Shown: positions 52,776 to 60,912, counted from the stretch's first letter. The stretch is DNA of 64,000 bases from an uncultured Veillonellaceae bacterium (GCA_958348245.1 CATVYJ010000008.1:12769-76768), one strand, 5' to 3'. A program made the numbers and translations. Notes: generated from the sequence alone by a model not told the origin.

Positions 52776-53702
52776 TTACCGTTCCTGATGGACGCCGTCG
52801 CCGAGGATGCGCACGTCCAGCGGAATGTGCACATTGAACTGGTCCATGACGCGGCGCTGCACTTCGTGAAGCACGGCGAGCACGTCCGCACAGGTGGCAT
52901 GGCCGTTATTCACCACGAAATCCGGATGCTTCGTGGAGACCTGCGCGTCGCCCACGGAGTAGCCCACGAGGCCGCACGCTTTAATCATGGGGCCCACGTA
53001 GTATCCCGGCGGACGGAGGTACATCGTGCCCGCGCTCCGCTTGTCGAGAGGCTGCTTCGTCCGGCGGGACAGCTGATGCTCGTCCATGGCCCGCTTGATC
53101 TCGTCCACATTGCCGTGGGAGAGATGGATGCGCACGCCGAGGATGACGTCCCCGTTGTGCATGAAAATGCTGTCGCTGTCGCCGTAGTGCAGGTCGTCCC
53201 AGCCGTAGGTCTTTTCCCGCTGCCCGTCCCGGGTCACCACGCGCACGCTTTCCACCACATTTTTCATCTGGCTGCCGTAGCCGTTGGCATTCATGAACGC
53301 CGCGCCGCAGATCGTACCCGGCAGGCCCACCGCCCATTCCATGCCTTTCAGCTGATTCTTCCAGGCGAGACGGGACACCGCGCCCGTCGCCGTGCCGCCC
53401 GAAGCGACGATCCAGTCGCCCTCGCAGACAAGGTACGGCTTCAGCCGCTGGGTGCACACCACGATGCCCCGGATGCCCTTGTCGCTCACGAGGCAGTTCG
53501 AACCGCCGCCGATGACCGTCACCGGCACGCCCCCTTCATAGGCGCGCTGCAGCACCTTCTTCAGCACCTCTTCCGAATCGGGCGCCACGAAGACGTCCGC
53601 CGGTCCGCCGATGCCGTACGTGGTGTGGCGGCTCATGGGCTCGTCCACGCGAAATTCCTTCTCCGTGAGGATTCCTTCAAAAAACGAAGTCCAGTCTGTC
53701 AT
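52776..53702 (-). CDS. murB: MurB-like UDP-N-acetylenolpyruvoylglucosamine reductase with altered catalytic residues
   Basis: 308 residues. The FAD-binding half is clear (HTTYGIGGPADVFV, IGGGSNCLVSD, GLPGTICGAAFMNANGYG), and KRSAGTMYLRPPGYYVGPMI plus STKHPDFVVNNGHATC mark the type II (Y-loop-less) class. Two catalytic positions differ: the proton-donor Ser of the AGS motif is Thr226, and the C-terminal Glu of the LxxEVRxIG motif appears as Asp296. It may still reduce UDP-GlcNAc-enolpyruvate, or be a paralogue. The ATG overlaps the ylbF stop. Confidence 0.8.
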   Translation of the reverse strand: MTDWTSFFEGILTEKEFRVDEPMSRHTTYGIGGPADVFVAPDSEEVLKKVLQRAYEGGVPVTVIGGGSNCLVSDKGIRGIVVCTQRLKPYLVCEGDWIVASGGTATGAVSRLAWKNQLKGMEWAVGLPGTICGAAFMNANGYGSQMKNVVESVRVVTRDGQREKTYGWDDLHYGDSDSIFMHNGDVILGVRIHLSHGNVDEIKRAMDEHQLSRRTKQPLDKRSAGTMYLRPPGYYVGPMIKACGLVGYSVGDAQVSTKHPDFVVNNGHATCADVLAVLHEVQRRVMDQFNVHIPLDVRILGDGVHQER

Positions 53703-54055
53703 TTCTTTTCCAGCTCCAATACATCCATACCCTGCATCATGGCGTCGCCGATGATCTTCTGCAGATCGGACGCGACCTGCTGCCACCGGATGAACGCCTG
53801 CAGATATTCCTGCGCATCGCCGTTATTGCTGACCATCACCGCCAGCTCCTGCAGATGCTCATATGCCTTCTCGTCCGGCTTCTGCCCGGCGAGCTTCGCA
53901 TAGTCCTGCTGCATCTGGGCCATGAGATACTCCTTCACCAGTTTCCGCGCGTCCTCATTGCCCTTGATCTTCTCTCCCGCCGCGGCGAGGCGCTTCATTT
54001 CCTCGCACTCCCGGATGCCGGCAGCGAGCTCGTATGCTTTATCATATATATTCAT
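53699..54055 (-). CDS. YlbF-family protein
   Basis: 118 residues, almost all helical, with ELAAGIRECEEMKRL near the N-terminus and YAKLAGQKPDEKAYEHLQEL in the middle. YlbF/YmcA proteins in Bacillus form a complex that guides RNase Y-dependent mRNA processing; other members have unknown roles. It overlaps trmL by 14 nt and murB by 4 nt. GGAGGAGA precedes the ATG. Confidence 0.85.
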   Translation of the reverse strand: MNIYDKAYELAAGIRECEEMKRLAAAGEKIKGNEDARKLVKEYLMAQMQQDYAKLAGQKPDEKAYEHLQELAVMVSNNGDAQEYLQAFIRWQQVASDLQKIIGDAMMQGMDVLELEKK

Positions 54056-54548
54056 GGGTGTCTCCTCCTCTAAACAGCCGTCCGCTCTTCTGGAGCAGAT
54101 GGGGAAATCCCTGCTGCCGCAGCGCCTCCATGGCCACGATGGCCACCGCGTTGGACAGATTGAGCGACCGCGCCTCCTCGATCATGGGGATGCGGATACA
54201 GTCCTCCGGATGCGCCAGCAGCAGCTCCTCCGGGAGCCCCTTCGTCTCCTTGCCGAAGACCAGCACATCCCCCGGCGTGAACTGCACGTCGCTGTAGGCG
54301 CGCACCGCCTTCGTCGTATTGTAATAAAAATGATGCCCGGCGAGCATCCGCGCGACCGACGCGAAATTCTCGTGGACATGCACGTCCAGAAATTCCCAGT
54401 AATCCAGCCCCGCCCGCTTCAGATGCCGGTCGTCCAGCGAAAAGCCGAGAGGCTTCACCAGATGGAGCGTCAGATGCTCCGCCGCGCACAGGCGGGAAAT
54501 ATTGCCCGTATTCCCCGGAATCTCCGGTTCGACCAGTACGATATGCAT
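54042..54548 (-). CDS. trmL: tRNA (cytidine(34)-2'-O)-methyltransferase TrmL
   Basis: 168 residues, SPOUT fold. MHIVLVEPEIPGNTGNISRLC, LVFGKETKGLPEELL and IRIPMIEEARSLNLSNAVAIV are the three SAM-knot motifs of TrmL. It methylates the wobble ribose of tRNA-Leu isoacceptors. The ATG at 54548 has GAGGAG upstream; an earlier start would add four residues. Confidence 0.94.
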   Translation of the reverse strand: MHIVLVEPEIPGNTGNISRLCAAEHLTLHLVKPLGFSLDDRHLKRAGLDYWEFLDVHVHENFASVARMLAGHHFYYNTTKAVRAYSDVQFTPGDVLVFGKETKGLPEELLLAHPEDCIRIPMIEEARSLNLSNAVAIVAMEALRQQGFPHLLQKSGRLFRGGDTHEYI

Positions 54549-54584
54549 GGGTCTCCTCACAAAATCCAGAATTCAACATCTGCC

Positions 54585-54590
54585 ATTATA
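54585..54590 (-). promoter_or_regulatory. Probable -10 box of trmL-ylbF-murB
   Basis: TATAAT on the minus strand about 35 nt before trmL; -35 unclear. Confidence 0.5.
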
Positions 54591-54623
54591 GCATAGACGC
54601 GGGCGAAACTGTAGCCGCGCCCC

Positions 54624-55013
54624 TCAGAAATAGCTGCCGTACCGGTCCTTGTACCGCTCGGTCATTTCCCGCTCCTCATACGCCTTAAACGTGAACGCCT
54701 TCTGCCCCCGGTAAGACACCTTGTAAATGATATCCGTGTCGAGACCGTTCACGGGAATGCGGTACGTATTCGGATAGCCCCGCACCTCCTGCGGCGACGG
54801 CGCGCCGGTCATCTCCACCCCGTCGCTGAATACGAAGACCGGATGCGCCGGATCGAAGCGGAACGGGTCCGTCTCCTCCTTCGGGAGCGGTTCCTCCATC
54901 ACCACCTCCACCGTGAGATAATTCACGGCGATCACCGACTCGATCTGATTCGCCGACGCCGTCCCGCCCGCGAAGACGAGACCGGCCGCCAGCGCCGCTG
55001 CGATACCCTTCAT
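54624..55013 (-). CDS. Exported protein of unknown function
   Basis: 129 residues. Signal peptide ending near TASANQ, then a single small beta-rich domain (IESVIAVNYLTVEVVMEEPL, PVFVFSDGVEMTGAPSPQEV, YRIPVNGLDTDIIYKVSYRGQKAF) of about 90 residues. The strand pattern recalls immunoglobulin-like domains. No named family recognised. AAAGGAGG precedes the ATG and the gene has its own strong promoter. Confidence 0.75.
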   Translation of the reverse strand: MKGIAAALAAGLVFAGGTASANQIESVIAVNYLTVEVVMEEPLPKEETDPFRFDPAHPVFVFSDGVEMTGAPSPQEVRGYPNTYRIPVNGLDTDIIYKVSYRGQKAFTFKAYEEREMTERYKDRYGSYF

Positions 55014-55038
55014 GGCGCGCCTCCTTTCTTTTCCCTTC

Positions 55039-55068
55039 ACTATACGTGCCGCCCCGCGGCCCTGTCAA
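55039..55068 (-). promoter_or_regulatory. Promoter of the exported protein gene at 54624-55013
   Basis: TTGACA at 55063-55068, 18-bp spacer, TATAGT at 55039-55044 on the minus strand, just after the rplS terminator. Confidence 0.75.
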
Positions 55069-55074
55069 GGCAAA

Positions 55075-55102
55075 CAAAAAAGGCCCCGCGCGGGGACCCC
55101 TT
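55075..55102 (-). terminator. Terminator of rplS
   Basis: Minus-strand GGTCCCCG-CG-CGGGGCC stem followed by six T residues. Confidence 0.85.
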
Positions 55103-55107
55103 TCGTC

Positions 55108-55449
55108 TTATTTTCTTTCCTTGATGCGAGCCGCTTTGCCGGACAGGCCGCGCAGATAGAACAGCTTCGCACGGCGCACGATACCGCGGCGCTTCACTTC
55201 GATCTTTGCGAGACGCGGAGAGTGGACGAAGAACGTTCTTTCAACGCCGACGCCGTAAGAAATGCGGCGAACGGTGAAGGTTTCGCGAAGGCCAGCATGT
55301 TTTCTCGCGATAACCACGCCTTCAAATACCTGAATACGTTCGTTCTTGCCTTCGACAACCTTCGTATGAACGCGCACGGTGTCGCCGGGACGGAATTCAG
55401 GAATGTCGTTTCTCAGCTGCTCGTTTTCGAGCGTTTCGATAATGTTCAC
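55108..55449 (-). CDS. rplS: 50S ribosomal protein bL19
   Basis: 113 residues, normal length. FRPGDTVRVHTKVVEGKNERIQ, FEGVVIARKHAGLRETFTVRRIS and KLFYLRGLSGKAARIKE are the bL19 core. It lies at the 30S-50S interface. The start is GTG at 55449, fixed by AAGGAGG upstream; an earlier frame start would add about 32 unlike residues. trmD and rimM, common partners, are not adjacent. Confidence 0.97.
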   Translation of the reverse strand: MNIIETLENEQLRNDIPEFRPGDTVRVHTKVVEGKNERIQVFEGVVIARKHAGLRETFTVRRISYGVGVERTFFVHSPRLAKIEVKRRGIVRRAKLFYLRGLSGKAARIKERK

Positions 55450-55523
55450 GATCTTTTCCTCCTTACACACAGGACATTCATGCCGATCGCCTTTGGCAGT
55501 GGACTGTCCAGACATACGCAGAT

Positions 55524-55552
55524 ATTTTACCATCATTCCGCGCATTCCGCAA
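55524..55552 (-). promoter_or_regulatory. Promoter of rplS
   Basis: TTGCGG at 55547-55552, 17-bp spacer, TAAAAT at 55524-55529 on the minus strand. Confidence 0.7.
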
Positions 55553-55635
55553 GGAAATTTGCTTTGAGGGCGCGTTCTTTTCTATCTTTTACCATCCAGG
55601 TACAGCCTGTTCATTAGAAAATTTTTCGATTTCCT

Positions 55636-55821
55636 CTATTGGCATGAATACAACAAAAATACTTCATCATATTCCGCATGATGTAACAACAAATAATACG
55701 TTGTCCTATCCATCCAGAAATATATACCCCCATCATAATCCATGTCGCCCGAACGTCCCATACCTTCCATTGTTACTGTGACCCAGGGAAGAGTTTCATC
55801 ATGATAAGGTTGTCCATGCAA
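55636..55821 (-). pseudogene. Possible gene fragment in A+T-rich patch (61 codons)
   Basis: The frame has protein-like composition (PWVTVTMEGMGRSGDMDYDG, TTYYLLLHHAEYDEVFLLY) but starts only with TTG, has no ribosome site, and an in-frame stop lies just upstream. It could be the remains of a small gene downstream of the membrane protein at 55855-56250, for example an immunity-type protein, but no family is recognised. Confidence 0.3.
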
Positions 55822-55838
55822 ATATATTCAGACAGGTT

Positions 55839-55855
55839 ATTTTAGCAGCTAAAAT
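55839..55855. repeat. 17-bp palindrome at the end of the small membrane protein gene
   Basis: ATTTTAGC-T/A-GCTAAAAT, perfect on both arms, overlapping the stop codon of the gene at 55855-56250. It has no loop or T tract of terminator type, so a protein-binding or recombination site is possible. Confidence 0.4.
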
Positions 55856-56250
55856 CATTTAATAAAATTTATATATATAATGAACAATAATCCTCCTATA
55901 CACGCAAGTATACCCCCATTTAATGGCCTTTCAATCAGTACCGGGTCTGTTAAATTATGTTTTTTAGCAACTTTTAATAGAATTTTCCTCAATAATATTA
56001 AGCACATTAATGATGTAATAATTATTGTAGCTGAATATATAAAAGCATTATTCATTTTTACCCCTTTAATCAAAGTTTCTAATCGGTCGAAGCCTGCTTC
56101 AGCAATATTTTGAAATCCTTCTGCATTAAAAACTCCTGCTATTGCGCCAACAACGCTTCCGCCAGGTCCAGCAATTGTACCAATAGCAGCACCTATCAAT
56201 GCCCACCCAGCCGCTGTTTTTCCAATCTCCTTTCCAATAAAAACATTCAT
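55855..56250 (-). CDS. Small glycine-rich membrane protein, A+T-rich, unknown function
   Basis: 131 residues. N-terminal half is Gly/Ala-rich with GxxxG spacing (GKTAAGWALIGAAIGTIAG, GGSVVGAIAGVFNAEG) like glycine-zipper or bacteriocin-type segments. The second half has two membrane helices (about 70-87 and 110-128) separated by a basic stretch. AGGAG nine nt before the ATG supports it as real. Base composition is far from its neighbours, which points to recent transfer. No family recognised. Confidence 0.65.
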   Translation of the reverse strand: MNVFIGKEIGKTAAGWALIGAAIGTIAGPGGSVVGAIAGVFNAEGFQNIAEAGFDRLETLIKGVKMNNAFIYSATIIITSLMCLILLRKILLKVAKKHNLTDPVLIERPLNGGILACIGGLLFIIYINFIK

Positions 56251-56960
56251 TCATCAGCACTCCTATATTTTTCATTTTAACAGATTTCATTTTTTATCGT
56301 GTAAGGAGAAAATTTCTTCACAGCATTATAAAAAATAGATTGCCCTTTTTCAAGCTGACAAGGGAGGTCTCATCTTCGAGCCCGTACGTGTCTGAAACAC
56401 ACGACTGTTTCCATTTTTGGAATACGATTCCATGGTCGCGCGCTTTCCTTCTTTTCCGAAAAAGAATAGAAAGTGCACAAAGGAAGAAACCGCCGCCCGG
56501 TCATTCCGCCCTGAGATTTGGCGGTCCTCCGCTGACGGAATGAAACTCGCTCGCTGCGCTCGCTCAGACAGTCATTCCGTCCGGGCGCTCCGGGCCGTCA
56601 AATCTCACCCCTGCAGGGCCGGGCTCCATTCCAATGGGCGAGGAGCTGCACCAATGCTTGGCTTGTGTCGTGCATTTTCCAAACGCACATCCCGCACGCT
56701 TGCCTTTATTTTTCAAATGATGCGGAGGCAGACACATGACGAAGCCTTCTGCACATTATGCGTGGATTCAAATGCGACGCGAAAATTTTCCGCATAGGGT
56801 GCGGACGCATTTGGACGGGGCGCGCATTCCCTCACAGCGCGCCCCCCATATAGCAGACGCGTCTTCTTCCTTACACCGCAAGCTTACGCACAACGAAAAA
56901 TTTTTCACCCACTTCCCTTCCACACATTTCCTGTGAAAAAGGATTTGGATTTCCCCACGC
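56251..56960. other. Gene-free accessory stretch with inverted repeats
   Basis: No gene with a ribosome site is seen. It holds a long imperfect inverted repeat at 56512-56607 and a second dyad, CAAATGCG/CGCATTTG, near 56769-56812. The left third is A+T-rich like the preceding gene; the rest is of mixed composition, which suggests decayed or imported DNA. Confidence 0.5.
56512..56607. repeat. Imperfect inverted repeat of about 95 bp
   Basis: The left arm TGAGATTTGGCGGTCC... ends GACGGAATG at 56542; the right arm starts CATTCCGTC at 56573 and ends ...GGCCGTCAAATCTCA at 56607. Outer 9 and inner 9 bases of the arms pair almost perfectly. The centre is a CGCTCGCTGCGCTCGC-type stretch. Confidence 0.6.
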
Positions 56961-56992
56961 AAAAAGCGCCCCATGATTGGAGCGCTTTCTTT
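56961..56992 (-). terminator. Terminator of glyQS
   Basis: Minus-strand AAAGCGCTCC and GGGGCGCTTTTT arms with an AATCAT-type loop. Confidence 0.8.
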
Positions 56993-57003
56993 GTGTGACT
57001 GTG

Positions 57004-59055
57004 TCACACGAGTTTGCTGAAGTCTCCCCAGGGCTTGAAGAGGTCGAGCACTTTGAGGAGGGTGGAAATGCGGTTTGCTTTCACCGCTTCGTCGTCCACC
57101 ATGACCATGACTTTGTCGAGGTAGGCGTTGATGGGGGCGGTGAGTTCCCGGAGAGCCGGGAGGGCCGCGGCGTAGTCGTATGCGTCGTACGCTGTTTTCA
57201 CTTTGAGGCCGGTCTGCACGTAGGCGGTCCAGAGGCCGTTTTCTTCGGGCACTTCGAAGAGGGCGGGCAGGACGGAGACGGCTTCTTTGCCTTTGGTGAT
57301 GTTCGCGAGGCGGGTCACGGCCTGACGGAGGTCGGCTTCGTCTTTCACCGCGGCGGCTTTCATGCTCTGCGCGCGGAGGAAGAGGGCGTACACGTCGTCT
57401 ACGGGGCCGGAGAGGACCGCGTCGATGATGTCGTAGTCCACGTCCTGATCGAGAAGGATGGCGCGGATGCGCTGGCGGAAGAATTCTTCGATCTGTCCCG
57501 CGGCGGTCTGTTTCTGTTCGTCCGTGCCGGGAAGGAGCGCGAGCGCCTTTGCGATGCCCCGGCGCACGTCCCAGTGGAGTTTCCCGTCCACGAGGATATT
57601 CACCGCGCCGATGGTCTGGCGGCGGAGGGCGAAGGGATCCTGCGAGCCCGTGGGAATGAGGCCGCGGAGGAAGGTGGCGGCGAGGTTGTCCAGCTTGTCC
57701 GCGAGCGACAGGGCGCGGCCGATGGGCTGCTGCGGGAGGATGTCTCCGGCGAAGCGCGGCATGTACTGTTCGAAGATGGCCTGCGCCACGTTCGGCTTTT
57801 CTCCGTCGAGGAGAGCGTATTCCTTGCCCATTTCGCCCTGAAGTTCCGTAAATTCCGTCACCATGCCGGTGGCGAGGTCGGACTTGGAGAGGCAGGCCGC
57901 GCGGTCCGCGTCGGCCTTTTCTTCGTCGGTGAAGCCCCAGTCGTCCCCAATGGCGGCGGTGAGGGTCTGGAGGCGGCCCGCTTTGTCGAGGAGGCTGCCC
58001 ATGCCTTCCTGATAGTTGATGCGCGCCAGGTCTTCCCGATGCGCTTCGAGGGATTTCTTCCGGTCGTTGTCAAAGAAAAATTTCGCGTCGTCCAGCCGGG
58101 CACGGAGCACGCGCTCGTTGCCGATCTGCACGTTTTCGAGGGCTTTCGTGCCGCCGTTCCGCACGGTGAGGAAATAGGGCATGAGGCTGCCGTCTTTGGC
58201 GTGCACCGGATAGTAGCGCTGGTGGTCGCGCATGGGGGTGACGATGGCCGGCGCGGGGAGCTGCATGAAGTCCGCGTCGATGCGTCCGCAGAGCGGCGTG
58301 GGGTATTCCACGATGTAGTTGATTTCTTCGAGGAGGTCCGGATTCGGCCAGATTTCGCCGCCGAGCTTGGCCGCGGTATCGAGGAGGCCCTGCCGGATCA
58401 TTTCGCGGCGCTCGTCCTGATCGACGATGACGAAGGCGCGGCGCATGGCTTCTTTATAATCCGCGGGTGTTTCGATGACCACCAGCTCCTTGCAGAGCAC
58501 GCGGTGGCCGCGGCTCGTGCGTCCGCTCTTCACGCGGGCGATCTCCATGGGGACCACGTCTTCGCCGCAGAGGGTGACGAGCCAGCGGATGGGGCGGATG
58601 AATTTCACGTCTTCGCTGCCCCAGTGCATACTGCGCGTGAAGGACAGGCCGAGCACGATGTCCGTGAAGACCTGCGGGAGGACGTCCGCCACGGACTTGC
58701 CCTGATTGACGATTTCCGCCCACACGTAATTGCCGTCTTTCACAAGGGACGCCGGGTCCACGCCCGCTCCCCGGGCGAATCCCTGCGCCGCGCGGGTGGG
58801 CTGGCCCTCCGCGTCGAACGCCGCCTGGATAGAGGGGCCGCGCTTTTTCACCGCTTCGTCCGCCTGCCGGTCCGCGACGCCCGAGGCGAGCACCGCGAGG
58901 CGCCGGGGCGTGGCGTAGACGGTGACGGTCTCGAAAGAAAGGCGCGCTTCTTTCAGTTTATCCTGCGCCAGCTGCCGCAGCTGGTCTACCGTGCCGGGGA
59001 GAATATTGGCCGGCATTTCTTCCGTTCCGATTTCAAGGAGAAGGTCTTTCGTCAT
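57004..59055 (-). CDS. glyS: Glycyl-tRNA synthetase beta subunit
   Basis: 683 residues, normal for the alpha2beta2 enzyme. LLLEIGTEEMPA at the N-terminus, KRGPSIQAAFDAEG, RPIRWLVTL and the HD-type and anticodon-binding C-terminal region (RVLRARLDDAKFFFDND) are characteristic. It binds tRNA-Gly while GlyQ makes glycyl-adenylate. The ATG at 59055 overlaps the glyQ stop and follows AAAGGAAG; upstream in-frame codons belong to the glyQ region in another frame. Confidence 0.97.
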   Translation of the reverse strand: MTKDLLLEIGTEEMPANILPGTVDQLRQLAQDKLKEARLSFETVTVYATPRRLAVLASGVADRQADEAVKKRGPSIQAAFDAEGQPTRAAQGFARGAGVDPASLVKDGNYVWAEIVNQGKSVADVLPQVFTDIVLGLSFTRSMHWGSEDVKFIRPIRWLVTLCGEDVVPMEIARVKSGRTSRGHRVLCKELVVIETPADYKEAMRRAFVIVDQDERREMIRQGLLDTAAKLGGEIWPNPDLLEEINYIVEYPTPLCGRIDADFMQLPAPAIVTPMRDHQRYYPVHAKDGSLMPYFLTVRNGGTKALENVQIGNERVLRARLDDAKFFFDNDRKKSLEAHREDLARINYQEGMGSLLDKAGRLQTLTAAIGDDWGFTDEEKADADRAACLSKSDLATGMVTEFTELQGEMGKEYALLDGEKPNVAQAIFEQYMPRFAGDILPQQPIGRALSLADKLDNLAATFLRGLIPTGSQDPFALRRQTIGAVNILVDGKLHWDVRRGIAKALALLPGTDEQKQTAAGQIEEFFRQRIRAILLDQDVDYDIIDAVLSGPVDDVYALFLRAQSMKAAAVKDEADLRQAVTRLANITKGKEAVSVLPALFEVPEENGLWTAYVQTGLKVKTAYDAYDYAAALPALRELTAPINAYLDKVMVMVDDEAVKANRISTLLKVLDLFKPWGDFSKLV

Positions 59056-59933
59056 TTCGCAGCACTTCCTTTCAGCATGGGGAATCCCAGTTCTTTCCGC
59101 TTTTTCAGCCAGGCTTTGGCGCACATGCGGGCGAGATTGCGCACGCGGCCGATGTATTCCGTCCGTTCGGAGAGGGAGATCGCGCCGCCCGCGTCGAGCA
59201 GGTTGAACGTGTGGGAGCATTTCAATACATAGTCGTACGCGGGAAGAACATAGCCCGCCTTGATGACGCGCGCCGCTTCCGCTTCGTACATGTCGAACAG
59301 TTTAAAGAGCATGTCGTGGTCGGACAGATCGTAGCTGTACACGGACTGCTCGTATTCGTTTTCATGCCAGATGTCGCCGTAAGTCACGCCGTCCGTCCAG
59401 TCGAGGTCGTACACGTTGTCCTTTTCCTGGATGTACATGGCGATGCGCTCGAGGCCGTAGGTGATCTCCACCGCCACGGGATGTTCGTCGATGCCGCCCA
59501 CCTGCTGGAAATAGGTGAACTGCGTGATTTCCATGCCGTCGAGCCACACTTCCCAGCCGATGCCCCACGCGCCGAGCGTCGGGGACTCCCAGTTGTCCTC
59601 CACGAAGCGGATGTCGTGCTCCTCCGGGTCGATGCCGAGCTCTTTCAGGCTTTCGAGATACGTCTCCTGAATGTTGTCCGGCGAGGGCTTCATGATGACC
59701 TGGAACTGGTGATGCTGGTAAAGGCGGTTCGGATTGTCCCCGTAGCGGCCGTCGTCCGGGCGGCGGGACGGCTCCACATAGGCCACGTTCCACGGCTCCG
59801 GCCCGAGCACGCGGAGGAACGTGGCGGGATTCATCGTGCCCGCGCCTTTTTCCACATCGTACGGCTGCTGCAGAATACAGCCCCGCTCCGACCAGAATTT
59901 CTGGAGCGTCAGAATGATCTGCTGAAATGTCAT
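59052..59933 (-). CDS. glyQ: Glycyl-tRNA synthetase alpha subunit
   Basis: 293 residues. TFQQIILTLQKFWSERGCIL at the N-terminus, the class II motif 2 region EPWNVAYVEPSRRPDDGRYG and motif 3 in QVGGIDEHPVAVEITYGLER are intact. It activates glycine. AGGAGG lies nine nt before the ATG, and the T-box terminator ends just upstream, so translation depends on readthrough under glycine starvation. Confidence 0.98.
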   Translation of the reverse strand: MTFQQIILTLQKFWSERGCILQQPYDVEKGAGTMNPATFLRVLGPEPWNVAYVEPSRRPDDGRYGDNPNRLYQHHQFQVIMKPSPDNIQETYLESLKELGIDPEEHDIRFVEDNWESPTLGAWGIGWEVWLDGMEITQFTYFQQVGGIDEHPVAVEITYGLERIAMYIQEKDNVYDLDWTDGVTYGDIWHENEYEQSVYSYDLSDHDMLFKLFDMYEAEAARVIKAGYVLPAYDYVLKCSHTFNLLDAGGAISLSERTEYIGRVRNLARMCAKAWLKKRKELGFPMLKGSAAK

Positions 59934-59949
59934 GATTGCCTCCTGAAAA

Positions 59950-60168
59950 TAAAAAATCCCCCGTAACGCATCGTTACAGGGACGAGATAGACCCGCGGTT
60001 CCACCCTTATTGACGCGGAGACCTCCGCGCCCGCTTCTTTTATGGCTGCCCTACCCGCTTCCGTTTCAGACAGCAGCTCCGAAACGCCTTCCGCGCCTGT
60101 CCGGCTCACACCGTCCCGGACTCGCTTGGCCGCGCGTACTCCTTTTCTTCCTCGCTTTGATTTGTCCC
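59950..60168 (-). promoter_or_regulatory. T-box riboswitch controlling glyQS
   Basis: The conserved T-box GGGTGGAACCGCGGG is present on the minus strand at 59992-60006, followed by the terminator CCCTGTAAC-GATGC-GTTACGGGG plus T run at 59950-59981. Upstream are stem I-like helices in a leader of about 215 nt, the short form typical of glyQS. The expected specifier is a glycine codon (GGC); I could not place it with certainty. Uncharged tRNA-Gly should stabilise the antiterminator. Confidence 0.95.
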
Positions 60169-60197
60169 ATTGTAGCAGGGGCGGCGGGAAATTGCAA
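60169..60197 (-). promoter_or_regulatory. Promoter of the glyQS T-box transcript
   Basis: TTGCAA at 60192-60197, 17-bp spacer, TACAAT at 60169-60174 on the minus strand. Confidence 0.85.
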
Positions 60198-60236
60198 CGC
60201 CCCCGCCGCATTTCCTCTGCCCCGCCGCCGGGCAGA

Positions 60237-60266
60237 AAAAAAGCCCATGCCTCTGCATGAGCTTTT
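60237..60266 (-). terminator. Terminator of the 42-codon gene
   Basis: Minus-strand AAAGCTCATGC-AGA-GGCATGGGCTTTTTT hairpin, directly after the stop codon. Confidence 0.85.
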
Positions 60267-60272
60267 CCGTTC

Positions 60273-60401
60273 TCAGGCTTTCTTGCCGTCCGCTTTATGT
60301 TCCGATGCTTTCTTGTCCTGGAGATACGCGGTGTCTACACGAAGCCAGCTCTGAAACAGCGCAGAGCAGAAATCCTTGGAAACGTTCTTTGCAGTCATCA
60401 T
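60273..60401 (-). CDS. Small basic/hydrophilic protein of unknown function (42 residues)
   Basis: A 42-codon gene opening MMTAKNVSKDFCSALFQSW and ending in a Lys-rich tail (KADGKKA). It has a single Cys and one amphipathic helix with two Trp/Phe residues. AAAGGAGG eight nt before the ATG is among the best ribosome sites in the window. A consensus promoter and an intrinsic terminator bracket it, so it is a complete one-gene transcription unit. No family recognised; the second ATG is a possible start. Confidence 0.78.
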   Translation of the reverse strand: MMTAKNVSKDFCSALFQSWLRVDTAYLQDKKASEHKADGKKA

Positions 60402-60446
60402 GAGAATCTCCTCCTTTGTGGAAATGCTTGTTTTTTATTTGTCTAT

Positions 60447-60475
60447 ATCATAATACCGCATAATTATGCCGTCAA
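60447..60475 (-). promoter_or_regulatory. Promoter of the 42-codon gene with palindromic spacer
   Basis: TTGACG at 60470-60475, 17-bp spacer, TATGAT at 60447-60452 on the minus strand. The spacer holds GCATAATTATGC at 60458-60469, a perfect 12-bp palindrome placed where a repressor or MerR-type activator would bind. Confidence 0.75.
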
Positions 60476-60906
60476 GAGATATCTTGTAAAGTTCTCAAAC
60501 TTCTATGTCCTCATCTATTCTAGTCATTAATAGGAAAGAAAATTCTTCCCCTTCCTCCGCTCCCGGCGCCGGATCGTACCGTCAAACCGGCCGCCGTGCG
60601 GACAAAAGCCCGCTCTGCGGAGACGCCAAATGCCGCCGTTCCATTTCCCCTCGTCCGTTCCCCTTTTCCTTCCGCCGCATTTGAAACCGGATGTTCACGC
60701 CTTTCCTCCAGAGGGAAACGCACGGCCCGCTTCCGGCTTCGCCGCGGCCCATGCGGCGCTCGCTTTTTCCCTGTGCACTCCGCCGCCCGCGTTCCATGGA
60801 GTCGCCGCTGTTCATGTTCCACGCCGCCTTTCCGCCGCCTTCCCATGCGGACGAGGGCGGGGACCATTTGCCGGCGTCTCTCTCCCAACCAGACCGGCGC
60901 GGATGC
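60476..60906. other. Gene-free stretch
   Basis: Open frames exist on both strands but none has a ribosome site or protein-like composition. Nothing else was recognised apart from an A+T-rich first 60 bases that belong to the promoter of the 42-codon gene. Confidence 0.5.
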
Positions 60907-60912
60907 TATAAT
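60907..60912 (+). promoter_or_regulatory. Probable -10 box of the WG-repeat protein gene
   Basis: TATAAT 30 nt before the start codon; no recognisable -35. Confidence 0.5.

Noticed and set aside
56977..59232. Long plus-strand frame antisense to glyS
   Set aside because: glyS is certain on the minus strand; the antisense frame is rich in Val/Glu/His repeats typical of shadows.
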